NCBI GenBank assembly: GCA_037176885.1
Contig: JAWWNJ010000014.1
Span: forward strand, 62,001-126,000
Origin: Favolaschia claudopus
Lineage: Eukaryota; Basidiomycota; Agaricomycetes; Agaricales; Mycenaceae
Direction: 5' to 3'
DNA length: 64,000 bases
This document shows, one piece after another, positions 1-9,489 of the stretch. Positions within the stretch are counted from its first letter, which is position 1. Every line of letters starts with the position of its first letter. A program made the translations under genes and the position numbers. Under the pieces are notes generated by a model. It searched no databases, was not told the origin of the DNA, and saw only the letters and a program-made list of their open reading frames with translations.

Positions 1-1582
1 TCTCAACCTTGCTGTTGTAGAATTCAAGTGCACGAGCCGTCAAATAGTACGACAAGTAAAACACTCGTTGATCGGTTGGAACTTTTCCGAGTTGAACATA
101 ATTTGATCCTTCCTTGACGAATCGATGGAAGGCAATGGCATCCGGTGAGCCATCATATTCCTTTGGAGGAATAGGCTTCAAAATCATTTTATTTTTCCTG
201 TGAGAACTCTGTTTCTTCTTAGAGGAACGGCGCTTGCGAAGATGACGCGACGGGTGTGACTTCCCGGAACCTGATCCATCCGAGGGCTCAGAGTCTGAGC
301 TCGACGAGTCAGATGGGTCGGATGGGGTGGGTGAACCATCTACGCGCTCGGCATTGCGCAACGTACGCTCTATAAAGCTGCCTGGCGCGACGCGTGCAGC
401 AGGAGTGGGATCGGGACGGAATCCGCGAGCTCCGTGATCCGCACCGATCTGTCTATCAATGCTGTTTTTAACAGCAGTCTGTGCCCGGGTTAAGTTAACC
501 TTGGGCGTTATCGTCCGAGAACGTTGCAAGCTGCTGATCTGCGCTTGCAGATCAGCAATCTTTTCATCTACACTCTGGCCAGAGTTAATTGAATCCTTCA
601 TCGGCTTGAGCAATGATCTCGGAGTTCGGGGTTCGGTCCGTTCAGAAGCCAAGGTGATTGGCATTTGATCAAAGAACCCAGGTGGCGGTGAAAGCTGTTC
701 TTCTTTGACAGCACGGCGAATTTCGGCGAAATTCTCAAGAGCGGTTCTTTGCGCGTCGATATCGCGCTCAGAGAAATCTTCCGAGAGGTTAGCTGCACCC
801 CAGTTGCGAGGGTCAGCACCTTTACCTTTCTGGCGGGAGGTTCCAACACCAGAAGGTATGGCCGGACTGACAATAGTTTCAGGCACATTCACTGCCGATC
901 TATCATCAATATCTATCAAGTTCGTGTTCTCATCAACGGGCGGGATCTCACGCGGGATAGTTACCCCGCGCCCCGACGCAGCAGCCAAAGCTTCCTGTGC
1001 CAAAGCTTGGTGGCGGCGAGCAACACTCACAAGCTCATCAACACTCATATTCTGAATCGCACGCGAGACAGTGGATGTGGAACGGGATAAAACATTTTGA
1101 GAGTTGATTACAGTGAGTGAATCCACCGAAACATGACGACCGGGCGTTGCCATGCGAGGCGTGGCAAGGCCTTCGTCGAGCATCCCCCAATCCACGGCTG
1201 AGGTCAAGACGGGCCCAACGAGCTCGGTATGCGTCGAGGGTATCGACGATGAGGTCTCGTTGCCCAGAGGCAACGGTTCGACGCCCGAAGGCGAAGCGGT
1301 CTCACCACCCGAAGGTGATGGGGTCTCGCCGCCCGAAGGCAGCGGTGTATCTACACGAGGTGATGGTCGTCCACCCGAGACCGCCTGACTGTAGGAGAAG
1401 TCAGGGGAAACGGGGCGTGATTTTGTCGAGGAGGCACGACTCTCCGTTCGAGGAGTCCCAGAGCGCGGACTCGCGGTGTTGGCAGCGCTAGCAGGTCTTC
1501 CGGTCGACGCAGGCAGTCCAGAGACGGCTTGGTGGGCGTGAGAGCGAAGCGGGTAACGAGCGCGGCCAGCGGGATCAGTCAT
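1..1582 (-). CDS. gag: Gag of Ty3/Gypsy element Gypsy-A copy 1 (3' end beyond left edge)
   Basis: On the minus strand an unbroken frame begins at the ATG at 1582 and stays open for about 527 codons to the window edge; an upstream stop lies at 1670-1672. The product would be the structural Gag polyprotein of a Ty3/Gypsy retrotransposon. The N-terminal 200 residues are rich in Ser, Pro, Thr and Gly. A Lys/Arg-rich and Ser-rich linker follows, then the capsid-like segment ILKPIPPKEYDGSPDAIAFH and HRFVKEGSNYVQLGKV. The same protein, deleted and frameshifted, recurs at 48846-50362, and the motif order matches Gypsy-B Gag (KPIPPTKYNGSVDPYAYFRF). The 5' LTR lies just upstream at 1678-1880. No lesion is visible here, so this copy may be young; its zinc knuckle and pol would lie left of the window. 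Confidence 0.85.
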   Translation of the reverse strand, partial: MTDPAGRARYPLRSHAHQAVSGLPASTGRPASAANTASPRSGTPRTESRASSTKSRPVSPDFSYSQAVSGGRPSPRVDTPLPSGGETPSPSGGETASPSGVEPLPLGNETSSSIPSTHTELVGPVLTSAVDWGMLDEGLATPRMATPGRHVSVDSLTVINSQNVLSRSTSTVSRAIQNMSVDELVSVARRHQALAQEALAAASGRGVTIPREIPPVDENTNLIDIDDRSAVNVPETIVSPAIPSGVGTSRQKGKGADPRNWGAANLSEDFSERDIDAQRTALENFAEIRRAVKEEQLSPPPGFFDQMPITLASERTEPRTPRSLLKPMKDSINSGQSVDEKIADLQAQISSLQRSRTITPKVNLTRAQTAVKNSIDRQIGADHGARGFRPDPTPAARVAPGSFIERTLRNAERVDGSPTPSDPSDSSSSDSEPSDGSGSGKSHPSRHLRKRRSSKKKQSSHRKNKMILKPIPPKEYDGSPDAIAFHRFVKEGSNYVQLGKVPTDQRVFYLSYYLTARALEFYNSKVE

Positions 1583-1677
1583 CGGGGTCGATGTCGAGCT
1601 CAGAGGGGTCAGAGAAGGTCGGGGGAAAGCGTAGTCAAGAGCGTCGACAGTCCAGAGACTTGGTTCAGTTCAAAAGA

Positions 1678-1880
1678 TGTGACGGAAGCGAAGGCGAGTC
1701 GAGTTCCGGCACAAGTGGATCAAACAAAAAGAACTGGTGTAAGTCTTAGATTGACCCAGGGAAAGCAATCTACGACAAAAGCTAACTACTTATACTAGAA
1801 AATGGAGGCTGTGTATCAGAGTCTTGGCAACGACTCGGGGAAATATTGCCGTGAGCAGATGCGAACGTCGATCCGTCACA
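1678..1880 (-). repeat. 5' LTR of Gypsy-A copy 1
   Basis: On the minus strand this 203-bp segment begins TGTGACGGATC and ends CTTCCGTCACA, i.e. TG...CA with an 8-bp inverted terminal repeat TGTGACGG/CCGTCACA. A 202-bp diverged copy with the same ends lies at 48468-48669 on the 3' side of the second gag copy, so the segment occurs both upstream and downstream of gag, as expected for an LTR. Gag starts 96 bp inside. No convincing tRNA-complementary primer site follows the LTR. Confidence 0.8.
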
Positions 1881-2119
1881 GATACGCATTGGACTGTTTC
1901 TGACCAGAATGTCCTGCTTTATGCTCATATACTCACTCAGGCATACTCTGAATGTCATGCAATACCCGGGGCTCTTGCTTTTGCGTCTTGGAAGCGACAC
2001 CGCCCAAGACTGAGCGAGATTTCCATATATGGTAATGCATTTAATTTCGCCGCAACTGTAGTCTCGTGACCAGACTCTTATGCCATCCCAAAGGGAACCC
2101 TGTTCCTTGACTACTGTTA

Positions 2120-2383
2120 CTGTACTAATTCGACCGGTTGTTCACTGGGTGTCACCCGTCACCCAAATTGTTCACTGGACAAGTTGTTCACAACACGTCA
2201 ATCACATCAAAATTACCATATATGGTAGTCCTGCATTGCTCGGCACGCGCCGGCCGGAGATTTTTTCATTTTCTTGCCCATTTTGGGCCAAAAATCTCGG
2301 TGTCACCCGTCACCAAGTTCAAAAAAGTTCAGTTCACGACGGGCCGTCACGCATAACGTGAACAACCGGTCGAATTAGTACAG
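2120..2383. mobile_element. Tc1/mariner-type MITE, 264 bp
   Basis: Terminal inverted repeats of 26 bp are perfect (CTGTACTAATTCGACCGGTT...). A TA dinucleotide flanks each side (2118-2119 and 2384-2385), the usual target duplication of Tc1/mariner elements. The interior has direct repeats of TGTTCAC and GTCACCCGTCAC near the left end and no coding capacity. Confidence 0.85.
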
Positions 2384-2448
2384 TAGTCTTATAAAAATTG
2401 GTAAGTTGGTCGAATTTATCGGGCGCAACCGACGACGTGGCAGTCACG

Positions 2449-2863
2449 CAAGGGGTAGTCACCGGCAAAAGCCGAGACACAGCCTTGGGAGGGAGGGGAT
2501 GGTCCCTGGCCTCTTATTTTGGACAAAGCTGCAGAACACTTCAAAAATGCGTTTGGGAGGGTCGGGAAAAAAATGTCGAAAAAATGTATTGGATCACATA
2601 ATATTGACCGATCTGCCGACCCAGACTGAACACGGGAAATTTTTTTGAGATGAGACTGCAACTCATTTTGGGAGGCTGTCTCAGTGTTTGTACCCAAACT
2701 GCCAGTTATGTGACCCAAAAAATCAGGCTTGGGTAGGAAAACTGTCAAGAAATTACCGTATTCAGTCGGATTACATAAGCATTACGTAGGGAGGGAGGGG
2801 TGGAGAGGCTTCTAAGTCACTTTTCGGACGTTGTATGGAAAATTTTAACAATGAATACCCTTG
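2449..2863. mobile_element. hAT-type MITE, 415 bp, 8-bp TSD
   Basis: The element starts CAAGGGGTAGTCACCGGCAA and ends TACCCTTG, and is flanked by the exact 8-bp duplication CAGTCACG (2441-2448 and 2864-2871). An 8-bp duplication and CA...TG ends are typical of hAT transposons. It is a diverged relative of the 432-bp element at 43404-43835. No transposase is encoded. Confidence 0.85.
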
Positions 2864-2935
2864 CAGTCACGTGTTGCGCTCCATTGTTGGGCGAATCAAG
2901 AGGCAGGCGGCAATTCCCAGACCTCTTTGACAGTA

Positions 2936-3191
2936 TGGTGGGGGACGTGACTTCGTGACAAACTTTTACGGTGAACATTGTGACACTAATAACTCGTGTG
3001 ACAGTCACCGAAATTTCTTGATATTGCATAAATGGCTTCCTCAGCAAAAATTTGGCCATTTCCCATCAAAAAGTTCCCACGGTCCAAAAGTTTGGAAAAC
3101 ACCCACTCTTGGGTATTTCGAGTTGATCTGGCCAGGTTTCAGGTCAAAATTCCAAAAATTCCGGTCTGACATGAAGTCACGTCCCCCACCA
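2936..3191. mobile_element. TA-flanked MITE, family B, 256 bp
   Basis: Inverted ends TGGTGGGGGACGTGACTTC (left) and the reverse complement at the right end, flanked by TA on both sides (2934-2935, 3192-3193). The terminal consensus TGGT-GCGGAC--AACTTCGTGAC is shared with 7258-7808 and 32406-33014, defining one family with divergent copies. No coding capacity. Confidence 0.8.
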
Positions 3192-3252
3192 TACCCCCAA
3201 AATAGGAAGGTGTCATTGCCGACCCGCTTTTCTCAAGCCAAAACTGAGACTA

Positions 3253-3898
3253 CTGTAGCACTTTGTATGGGTGAAACAGACCCTCGAGCGTGACTGGAAA
3301 CGCTACGCATGGAAACCAGAAACGGCCTCAGCGTTATGCGTGACATCATAGAATTTTGGAAACGGGCGGGCAAACACCGATAAAATCTATTTCCAAACGT
3401 TGAACGGATTCTGGGCAATTTTTAGCTCTCGTTTATGCTTTCTTTGTATCCATAGCCCTTGGAGATCGCATTTCTCCTGTTACGGGCTCCGTAATACTTA
3501 CACCTTTTTTCTTTTTCATGAACACTGCGCCGTGGCGCACGCTCAGACACCTAAACCAGCGACGGGTCCACCACAAGCCCTCTTCGAGCGACTAGTTAAA
3601 CTACCTCGGCCAGCTTTCGGTACACCTTCCCAGCACCTTGCCCGTGGTCTCCGATGCACCGTACCGGTTCTATCTTGACGAAGATTGTAGAGAGTGATTG
3701 AGTGCAGTGAGGAGGAGGAGGGTTATAGCTAAGTTATAGCAGTAGATTCAGCTAGATTTTACAGCCACAAACATGATAATTCGACATCTTTGTATGTCAC
3801 GCAGTCCTCAGGGAAACCACCCGACCGTTATGCGTTACCGTTGAAACGAAACAGGGCGGGCGTTACGCGTTACGTTTCACCCATACAAAGTGCTACAG
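3253..3898. mobile_element. TA-flanked MITE, family C, 646 bp (uninterrupted copy)
   Basis: Perfect 25-bp inverted ends CTGTAGCACTTTGTATGGGT..., TA duplications at 3251-3252 and 3899-3900. A near-identical copy at 43218-44303 contains a hAT insertion; subtracting that insertion and its duplication leaves exactly 646 bp. The copy here is therefore the empty site for that insertion. The 92-codon frame inside (3400-3678) has no recognisable domain. Confidence 0.9.
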
Positions 3899-4244
3899 TA
3901 CGTTGTAAAGACTTTCTCTTCAGGCTTTTTGCTCTGGCATCTCGCCTACCCTCCCATTTTGATATATTCCCTATATTTCTGTCTCCTCAGAATGATATTT
4001 TATGTCGGCAACGTCGCACAATAAACGGAATGATTTCTGGGTGCTGAAGTAAAAGGTCATGCCTCACTGGCCTTCTCCGAGGACTCCGACAAGTCCCGAC
4101 CGCGTCGGCAGAGACGAGGGTCCGGATGCGCGGACCGTTGTATGGCTAGTGACCCCTCTCTCTTGGGGGCACAGCATGTCAAAACTTTGCGAGGTTGATG
4201 TCGGAAACTTTATTCCCGCCTGCCTCTTGGGGCGAATATAAGTA
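3899..4244. other. Anonymous spacer
   Basis: No gene, splice pattern or terminal repeat could be supported in this 346-bp stretch between two MITEs. Confidence 0.5.
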
Positions 4245-4855
4245 GTTGTGGACACACAAAACTGACAAGTCGCGTTGCGACTCATCTAGAGTTATTTGGG
4301 ACCCAATTTTAATTTTCCTGGACTCAGAATTACCCAAAGAGCTCAAAAAACATGCTCCGAAGTTTTTCCTACGAGAAAGTTGCGGCGGCTAGATTTTTGG
4401 CCGAAAGTCGTTTCCCAGATTTGCTGTTTGAGGCGGTTTCCGAGGATCGAAAAAAAAAATGAGTTTTTTGGGCACTGCCACCCATTGCCCTTATGGAACA
4501 TCAGCACGGGATCTATGGGAGTGTTGCTGTTTGACAGGTGATGTAATAGGCAAAAACATTTTTATATCTCCGCAACGGCTCGATAGAATCCTTTCTTTCA
4601 TTCAGAATCATATTCTCCCAGCCAAGCTGCGTCTATTTTGTATTTTATCATCATCAATTTATCATGAAATCTATGACGGCAGCCAAAATTTTGAGTGTCA
4701 CGTAACCTGTTCGGCTATTTGCGGGCCAACCGCTCGATAGTTTTGAGTGATTTATATACGTATAGAGAGCGTTCAATGAGATCTATCGATTGGTCCACTT
4801 TTGAAAAAGATCGGGTGGGAAAAGATTTCTTGTCAGTTTTGTGTGTCCACAACTG
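4245..4855. mobile_element. MITE with 25-bp TIRs, about 610 bp
   Basis: Left end GTTGTGGACACACAAAACTG at 4245 (preceded by TA) and its exact inverse ending at 4853, followed by TG then TA. The extra TG makes the right boundary uncertain by 2 bp. The interior is AT-rich without coding capacity. Confidence 0.75.
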
Positions 4856-4857
4856 TA

Positions 4858-5587
4858 CTACTATCCGAATAGCGTTTACTCCCCGGACCGTTTAGCAAGG
4901 GGCGGTCACCGGCAAAAATGCACTTAGCTAGAGAGAAGTTAATTGTTCTATGTGACCACCGGAGGCTTGTTGAATCAACTTGAATGTGCTTCAAGTTGTT
5001 GTTCAGGTTCAGAGAAAGTCCCAATTGGTAGAATTTCGATCGGATATCCGGAACTGAGCCTGAAATCATCAGAGATCGAAGGAAAATTCTGAGTTGTGGC
5101 TCAAGAACCAGCGGAGAAAAAAGAAGAAGAAAGGGCATTGAGACGCGACGCGGTCGCGTCATTTGGTCTAGTTTGCAGTGCCTTCGCCGAGTTGCCGGAG
5201 TTGACGTGAGAGAATATATAAGAATCTTGAAAACCATTGGCTGGTCCTATGTCTTTATCTCCGAGTTTTGAAATCAGAGAAATTTCGCGGAACGGTCGGC
5301 TTCGATAGCCAAATCAAACCGAAAAATCCTCGTTTTCAGCGGTATGACAAGCTCTTGACTGCAGAAATGAGGTAGACGAGCTCAGTATAATTCCTTGAGT
5401 CTCTCCCTTTTTTCTCTCTTTTTTCCCGTTTTTCGTTTTGAAAAAACGCGATTTTCTCGTCGCATCCACAGACATAGTACATGAGCCTTTCTTCGGCCCG
5501 TCCACAGACATGGGACATGGGCCGATCAAAACCCGCATTCTTTTTCTGAAACGGCTGTACTAATGGAACATTAATTGACTGATTTAC
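4858..5587. other. Non-coding stretch with repeat fragments
   Basis: At 4896 a lone hAT-MITE end occurs (CAAGGGGCGGTCACCGGCAA), matching the left ends of the elements at 2449 and 43404, but no partner end was found. At about 5398-5535 a pyrimidine-rich tract is followed by two copies of CCACAGACATRGKACATGRG, a motif shared with 38490-38600. A TATA-like ATATATAAG lies near 5215. No credible gene. Confidence 0.5.
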
Positions 5588-6303
5588 AGGTTCTATGCGG
5601 AAAACGTAAAAAATTCTCAGGGTGGCAGTGCAGGACCCGGGAACCCCTGCCCAGGTCTGCCTTGGTTTCTCGACGGTGCTGCGAAGGATATGGGCTTCAT
5701 TCACTATCCTAATGAGTGTACTAGTACTCTGTATGCTACAGGAAACCTTGTCTGCCAGTTTCTCGCGACCTATGTCTCCTCTGATCGTGGAAAGTAGGGT
5801 CCGCTGGCTTCCACTGTTGGAGTCCTCCAGCTGCGAGAAGGTTCAAAAAAATATGCTTGAATGTATCTGCTCATCATTGCACACTTGAATGACCATCCCC
5901 AGACGTGATGGAAGGCTTGGGAGTGGGCCGCCTGGGTAGAATCCGACAGTACCCCAGGAAAGACCCCTCTTGGAAGCCGCAACAAAGTGTTAGATGAATC
6001 AAGGAAAGTTCCAATGGGCATCCGCGACGATATGAACCATAACTAACCATGCAGAACGACGTACATGGGCCTACAGGAGCCGTATTCAAAACTTCCAAAA
6101 TCTCCTCCGAGTGGCGAGTTCTTGCGGAATTTCGTGCGCTTCAATCCAAAAAATGGGTGGGGTGCGTTGCTAGGAAGTCTATCTTGAAAGACTACCAAGG
6201 ATACTGTTCATAATATGGCGAGAAAGAGAGAGAAACTAAGCGAGGAGTTCCCGGGTCCTGCACTGCCACCCTGAGAATTTTTTACGTTTTCCGCATAGAA
6301 CCT
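5588..6303. mobile_element. Inverted-repeat element with 57-bp perfect TIRs, 716 bp
   Basis: The first 57 bp (AGGTTCTATGCGGAAAACGT...) are repeated exactly in inverse orientation at the right end (6247-6303). No clear target duplication was found, so the superfamily is unknown. The interior from about 5636 reads on the plus strand as decayed protein with few stops: one open run is NPCPGLPWFLDGAAKDMGFI, interrupted by TAG, TGA and TAA before 6050. That suggests a captured and decayed gene fragment, which I cannot name. Confidence 0.7.
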
Positions 6304-7257
6304 AAAACAGCTGTAAGGCCGTGTACACCGCCAATTGGGGAGCTCGTCGGCCGAAGCTTGCCAGATCATCCATCACGGAGGTTGATGGGATGCCAGCGCA
6401 CAAACCTCCTCAGTCGCTCATGAGTAACATCCTCAGGATGCTCTGCGGACCTCCCTCAATATCCTCGTCTATGCTTTGACGAGCATACTTCGTGGCCTCA
6501 TCTTTGATGGCGCTTGACAGATTTGGGTTAATGTCCTGATACAAACATAGGTTTTGTATGCCGGATTCCCGGCCTACAGGTGGGGGAGCTTGCACGAATC
6601 CGCATTTCAAATTCAATGCATGTACACTGTACAGTATGTTAGGTTTACTATGGAACCAGTAGAATAATTTTATGACGATTGGACTTTGGCGATGCTGAAG
6701 AGGACTGGGGGAATGATGATGGCTGAATTTCCGAGTTGTGTGTTGGTTGTGCAAGCTCAAGACTTGAAGAAATTCATGAACGCAATTGTCTACATACAGT
6801 ACCTCGCAAATTTGAAGATTACTCATGGTCTGACATCTGTTTTATGCATGAAGCGGTAAACTGGATGCAGGCAGATTAGAAGCAGAAAAGACACTGCCAG
6901 AGCGTTCCATCAGCAGAATCAGCATTACATCACTCTGGATCAGGCGGGCTTGTGCTGGATCACAAACCATCAGTAATATCAGGTATCGGGACATGTTTTC
7001 ATTGGGGGAGCTTGCTCCCCCCTTTTGTCTGAGGTTCCCGAAAAGTGGATGGCTGTGCAATGTGCCTACTCTCCCACGGGTACGCCATCAGCTGTGATCT
7101 CCCACGGGTACGCCATCAATACGTGATGTTAAACCAAGTGGCCTACTGTACAGCGGCGCAATCAGGGGAAAGTGCAATAAAGAAATACTCTCAGCCAAGG
7201 GCTCGCATCAATAGGAAATTACTCCCGACTTTCGAAGAAACCACAAAGGCAGGAATA
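6304..7257. other. Spacer with palindromic GGGGGAGCTTGC sites and an unclassified ORF
   Basis: A 138-codon minus-strand frame (6826 to 6410) ends in a hydrophilic tail that could be coding, but no family is recognisable and it may be chance. GGGGGAGCTTGC occurs at about 6587 and, as the palindrome GGGGGAGCTTGCTCCCCC, at about 7005. The inverse forms are at about 8048 and 8170, so the block 7005-8190 is bounded by inverted copies of one palindrome. Confidence 0.4.
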
Positions 7258-7808
7258 TGGTTGCGGCCAAAACTTCATGACCAGTCCCAGTTTTGCTCAA
7301 AATCCTTCGGGATTCGAGATTTAGCAGGAACTAGGGTATGTGAAATTTTTGTTTCAGAGGAATCGGAGGTACTCCTAACTTAGGGTTACAAAACACGAAA
7401 TTTGAACAGCGAAAAACCAAAATTGTGTGTACTAAAATTGTGTGTACTAAACTCGCGAGTTTGATGAGGCAGGTAATCAAGTCTTTCTCTGCCATTCTGC
7501 CTCTGCAACCCCGGACTCCTTCTTCCGGACCCCACAGTGAAAGTGAAATATCCTCAAGAAATCGTCAATGGCCAGGCGACATTGATGCTGTTGCACAGCC
7601 ACCGTCCGAGTGATCCGCAATCAAAAGCGCGAAATTGCCGTGCAAAACACGGAAAACTGATTTTTCGAAGTTTTGCTCCAGTACGTTTGTAGATTACCTT
7701 CTTGCAATGCTATTTACACAATCCCAGGATGTCTCAATGAAAACTGACGTGACAGTATCAATTACCAAATTGGGACTGCGACTTGTCACGAAGTTCGGTC
7801 CGCAACCA
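7258..7808. mobile_element. TA-flanked MITE, family B, 551 bp
   Basis: Imperfect inverted ends of about 40 bp (left TGGTTGCGGCCAAAACTTCA; right end the inverse of TGGTTGCGGACCGAACTTCG), with TA at 7256-7257 and 7809-7810. Related in its ends to 2936-3191 and, in opposite orientation, to 32406-33014. No coding capacity. Confidence 0.8.
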
Positions 7809-8628
7809 TACCATCAACTTCAGTTCACACCCATCAATTCCATTCCCCCCCAAAAAAAAATCAGAACCATTAGCCTGGGCAGCAGTCAAAATTGCACAAA
7901 TTCCTGAATTCAGCTCTATGGTAGCAGGTTTTACCGGGACTTCGGCACTAAGACAAGAAGTATGGCTTGAGTTGTGTATGTAAGGCTGATTTAACGAAAC
8001 TTTGCCTCTCACAAGATCATTTCTGTTCAGGCTGGACGGAATTAGCGCAAGCTCCCCCTTTTCTGTAAGCCGGGCACCGGCATTACAATACATAGTTCAC
8101 GGCACATGCTGATTTACGATACCCATCAACGCTCCAGCACAGCCTCATCACCATTTGGTGTCGGCTCTGACAAAAGGGGGAGCAAGCTCCCCCAATAAAT
8201 ATCCTTTTGTTCCCTACGTTCCACCCTGCCTGCTATACAATTGCAAAATACCCGACAACGACGACGAGCTTTGTGTTCCAACTAGCGACCCATTCGAAGA
8301 AGAAGAGCTTGCTAGATACTCGCAACGACACGAGACGCGAGAATATTCAGAGACGCTCATAACAGAGAGCCTTCGCCGGTCAGGGGTCAAGCGGGTGCGG
8401 CGCTCATTATTGGGTGACAATGAAAAGCAAAGCTCGTGCGCTGCCTGTTTCTCCTTCTCAACATCTTCCACCTCATATATCATAGGCTTTGCTCCATCTG
8501 CAATCCTGGAGGACATTCGGCTGTAGCCTCTGCGCAGGCGCGAAACGGAGAACCAGATCTCCCAAGTAAGTGTGCTTCATCTCAAATTCACATGAGTGAA
8601 CGCTAAATCAGAAGGCACAGAAGATAAT
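7809..8628. other. Spacer with unclassified serine/arginine-rich ORF
   Basis: The minus-strand frame 8516 to 8214 (100 codons) begins MSSRIADGAKPMIYEVEDVE and continues with a basic, serine-rich segment. It looks more protein-like than the surrounding frames, but it lies between palindromic repeats and no domain is recognisable. Otherwise no gene seen. Confidence 0.35.
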
Positions 8629-8822
8629 ATGCGAAGCGACCCGGGTCGCTTTGGGACCGCTCAGATCTCGACAACGAGCAGTCTCAGGTGTGAAGTCCCA
8701 GCGACCTAGGAGTGCCCCAGGGCAATACTCTTTTAGGTCGCTTAGAGCTCACACCTGGTATCTTTTGTTTCGGAGATCTGAGCGGTCGAAAAGCGACCTG
8801 GGTCGCTCGCACAAACTCTCTA
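8629..8822. mobile_element. Short MITE with GCGACCCGGGTCGC ends, about 194 bp
   Basis: Inverted ends combine a palindrome (AGCGACCCGGGTCGCT) with CCGCTCAGATCTC. A second copy of about 205 bp lies in opposite orientation at 34071-34278 and shares the outer sequence TAATAGAGAGTTTGTGCGAG. Boundaries are approximate. Confidence 0.7.
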
Positions 8823-8845
8823 TTAATATAGATCTGCTGTTGCTA

Positions 8846-9046
8846 CATTGCCGGAAATTGGAGCAGGAACGCGAAGAAATTCGAGCCGAAGCGATCGACG
8901 CGCATGTGAAGTACCACCATATTCAAGAGGACCGAGACAAAATGGCAGAGGGGTTGCGGCAGTGCAAGCTCGGTCTGAGCTTTTTCAGAAGGAAACTGGC
9001 TGCTGGCGTTGGGCTGCGGCTCACGCTCACACTCGAATACAGATAG
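8846..9046 (+). pseudogene. Coiled-coil gene fragment
   Basis: A plus-strand frame reads KLEQEREEIRAEAIDAHVKY and continues through HHIQEDRDKMAEGLRQCK, a charged heptad-like helix typical of a real protein. It is not preceded by a recognisable start, abuts a MITE on its left, and loses protein character after about 8990. I take it as an exon remnant of an unknown gene. Confidence 0.4.
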
Positions 9047-9070
9047 CTGTCCGAGACTTTCAAGCGGCAC

Positions 9071-9107
9071 TATGGTGCACATCGCATAAACACCACCAAA
9101 CAGGAAC
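9071..9107. repeat. Inverted repeat partner (TATGGTGCACATCGCATAA)
   Basis: The sequence TATGGTGCACATCGCATAA plus ACACCACCAAACAGG here is repeated in inverse orientation at about 9484-9512 with a few mismatches. The second copy encodes the last residues of the gene at 9490-10776, so it may have truncated that gene. Confidence 0.6.
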
Positions 9108-9489
9108 GAAATTTGCACCACATCAGAGCCTTCACACGCCTGATCCTCTGGCCAAAACACTCCGATTAGATAGTAGACTAAACCCTCTAGAGAGATTTCT
9201 CATCCGCTCAAAACTCACAATAAATATATTTTCACGGCATGGATTTGAGACATCACTGATACAATCAATCAATCACTCACGTGTGCTTACGACACATATC
9301 CTTATTGGGTAGCCATAAGTCCGGACGTCGAGTTACATGCTCCCAAAGTCGTTGGAAAGCTATTGGCTGCAACTTATGTCCTTCCCCTAGCGTTTTGAAG
9401 AAGCCCTCCATGAGATTTCAGTACAGAAAATGCAATATAAAATTTGGTTTTTTGTTCTTGGGCGATTTGAGACGTCAATGAGGACCTAT

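Noticed and set aside
459..1491. Several plus-strand frames in the first 1.5 kb
   Set aside because: They are antisense shadows of the Gypsy-A gag frame on the minus strand.
3400..3678. 92-codon frame duplicated at 43826-44083
   Set aside because: It is duplicated only because the MITE is; there is no start context, domain or homologue and the element is non-coding in type.
4133..4900. Possible hAT MITE pair around the 4245-4855 element
   Set aside because: The end at 4896 is genuine, but the candidate partner near 4155 (CTAGTGACCCCTCTCTCTTGG) does not align well and no 8-bp duplication was found.
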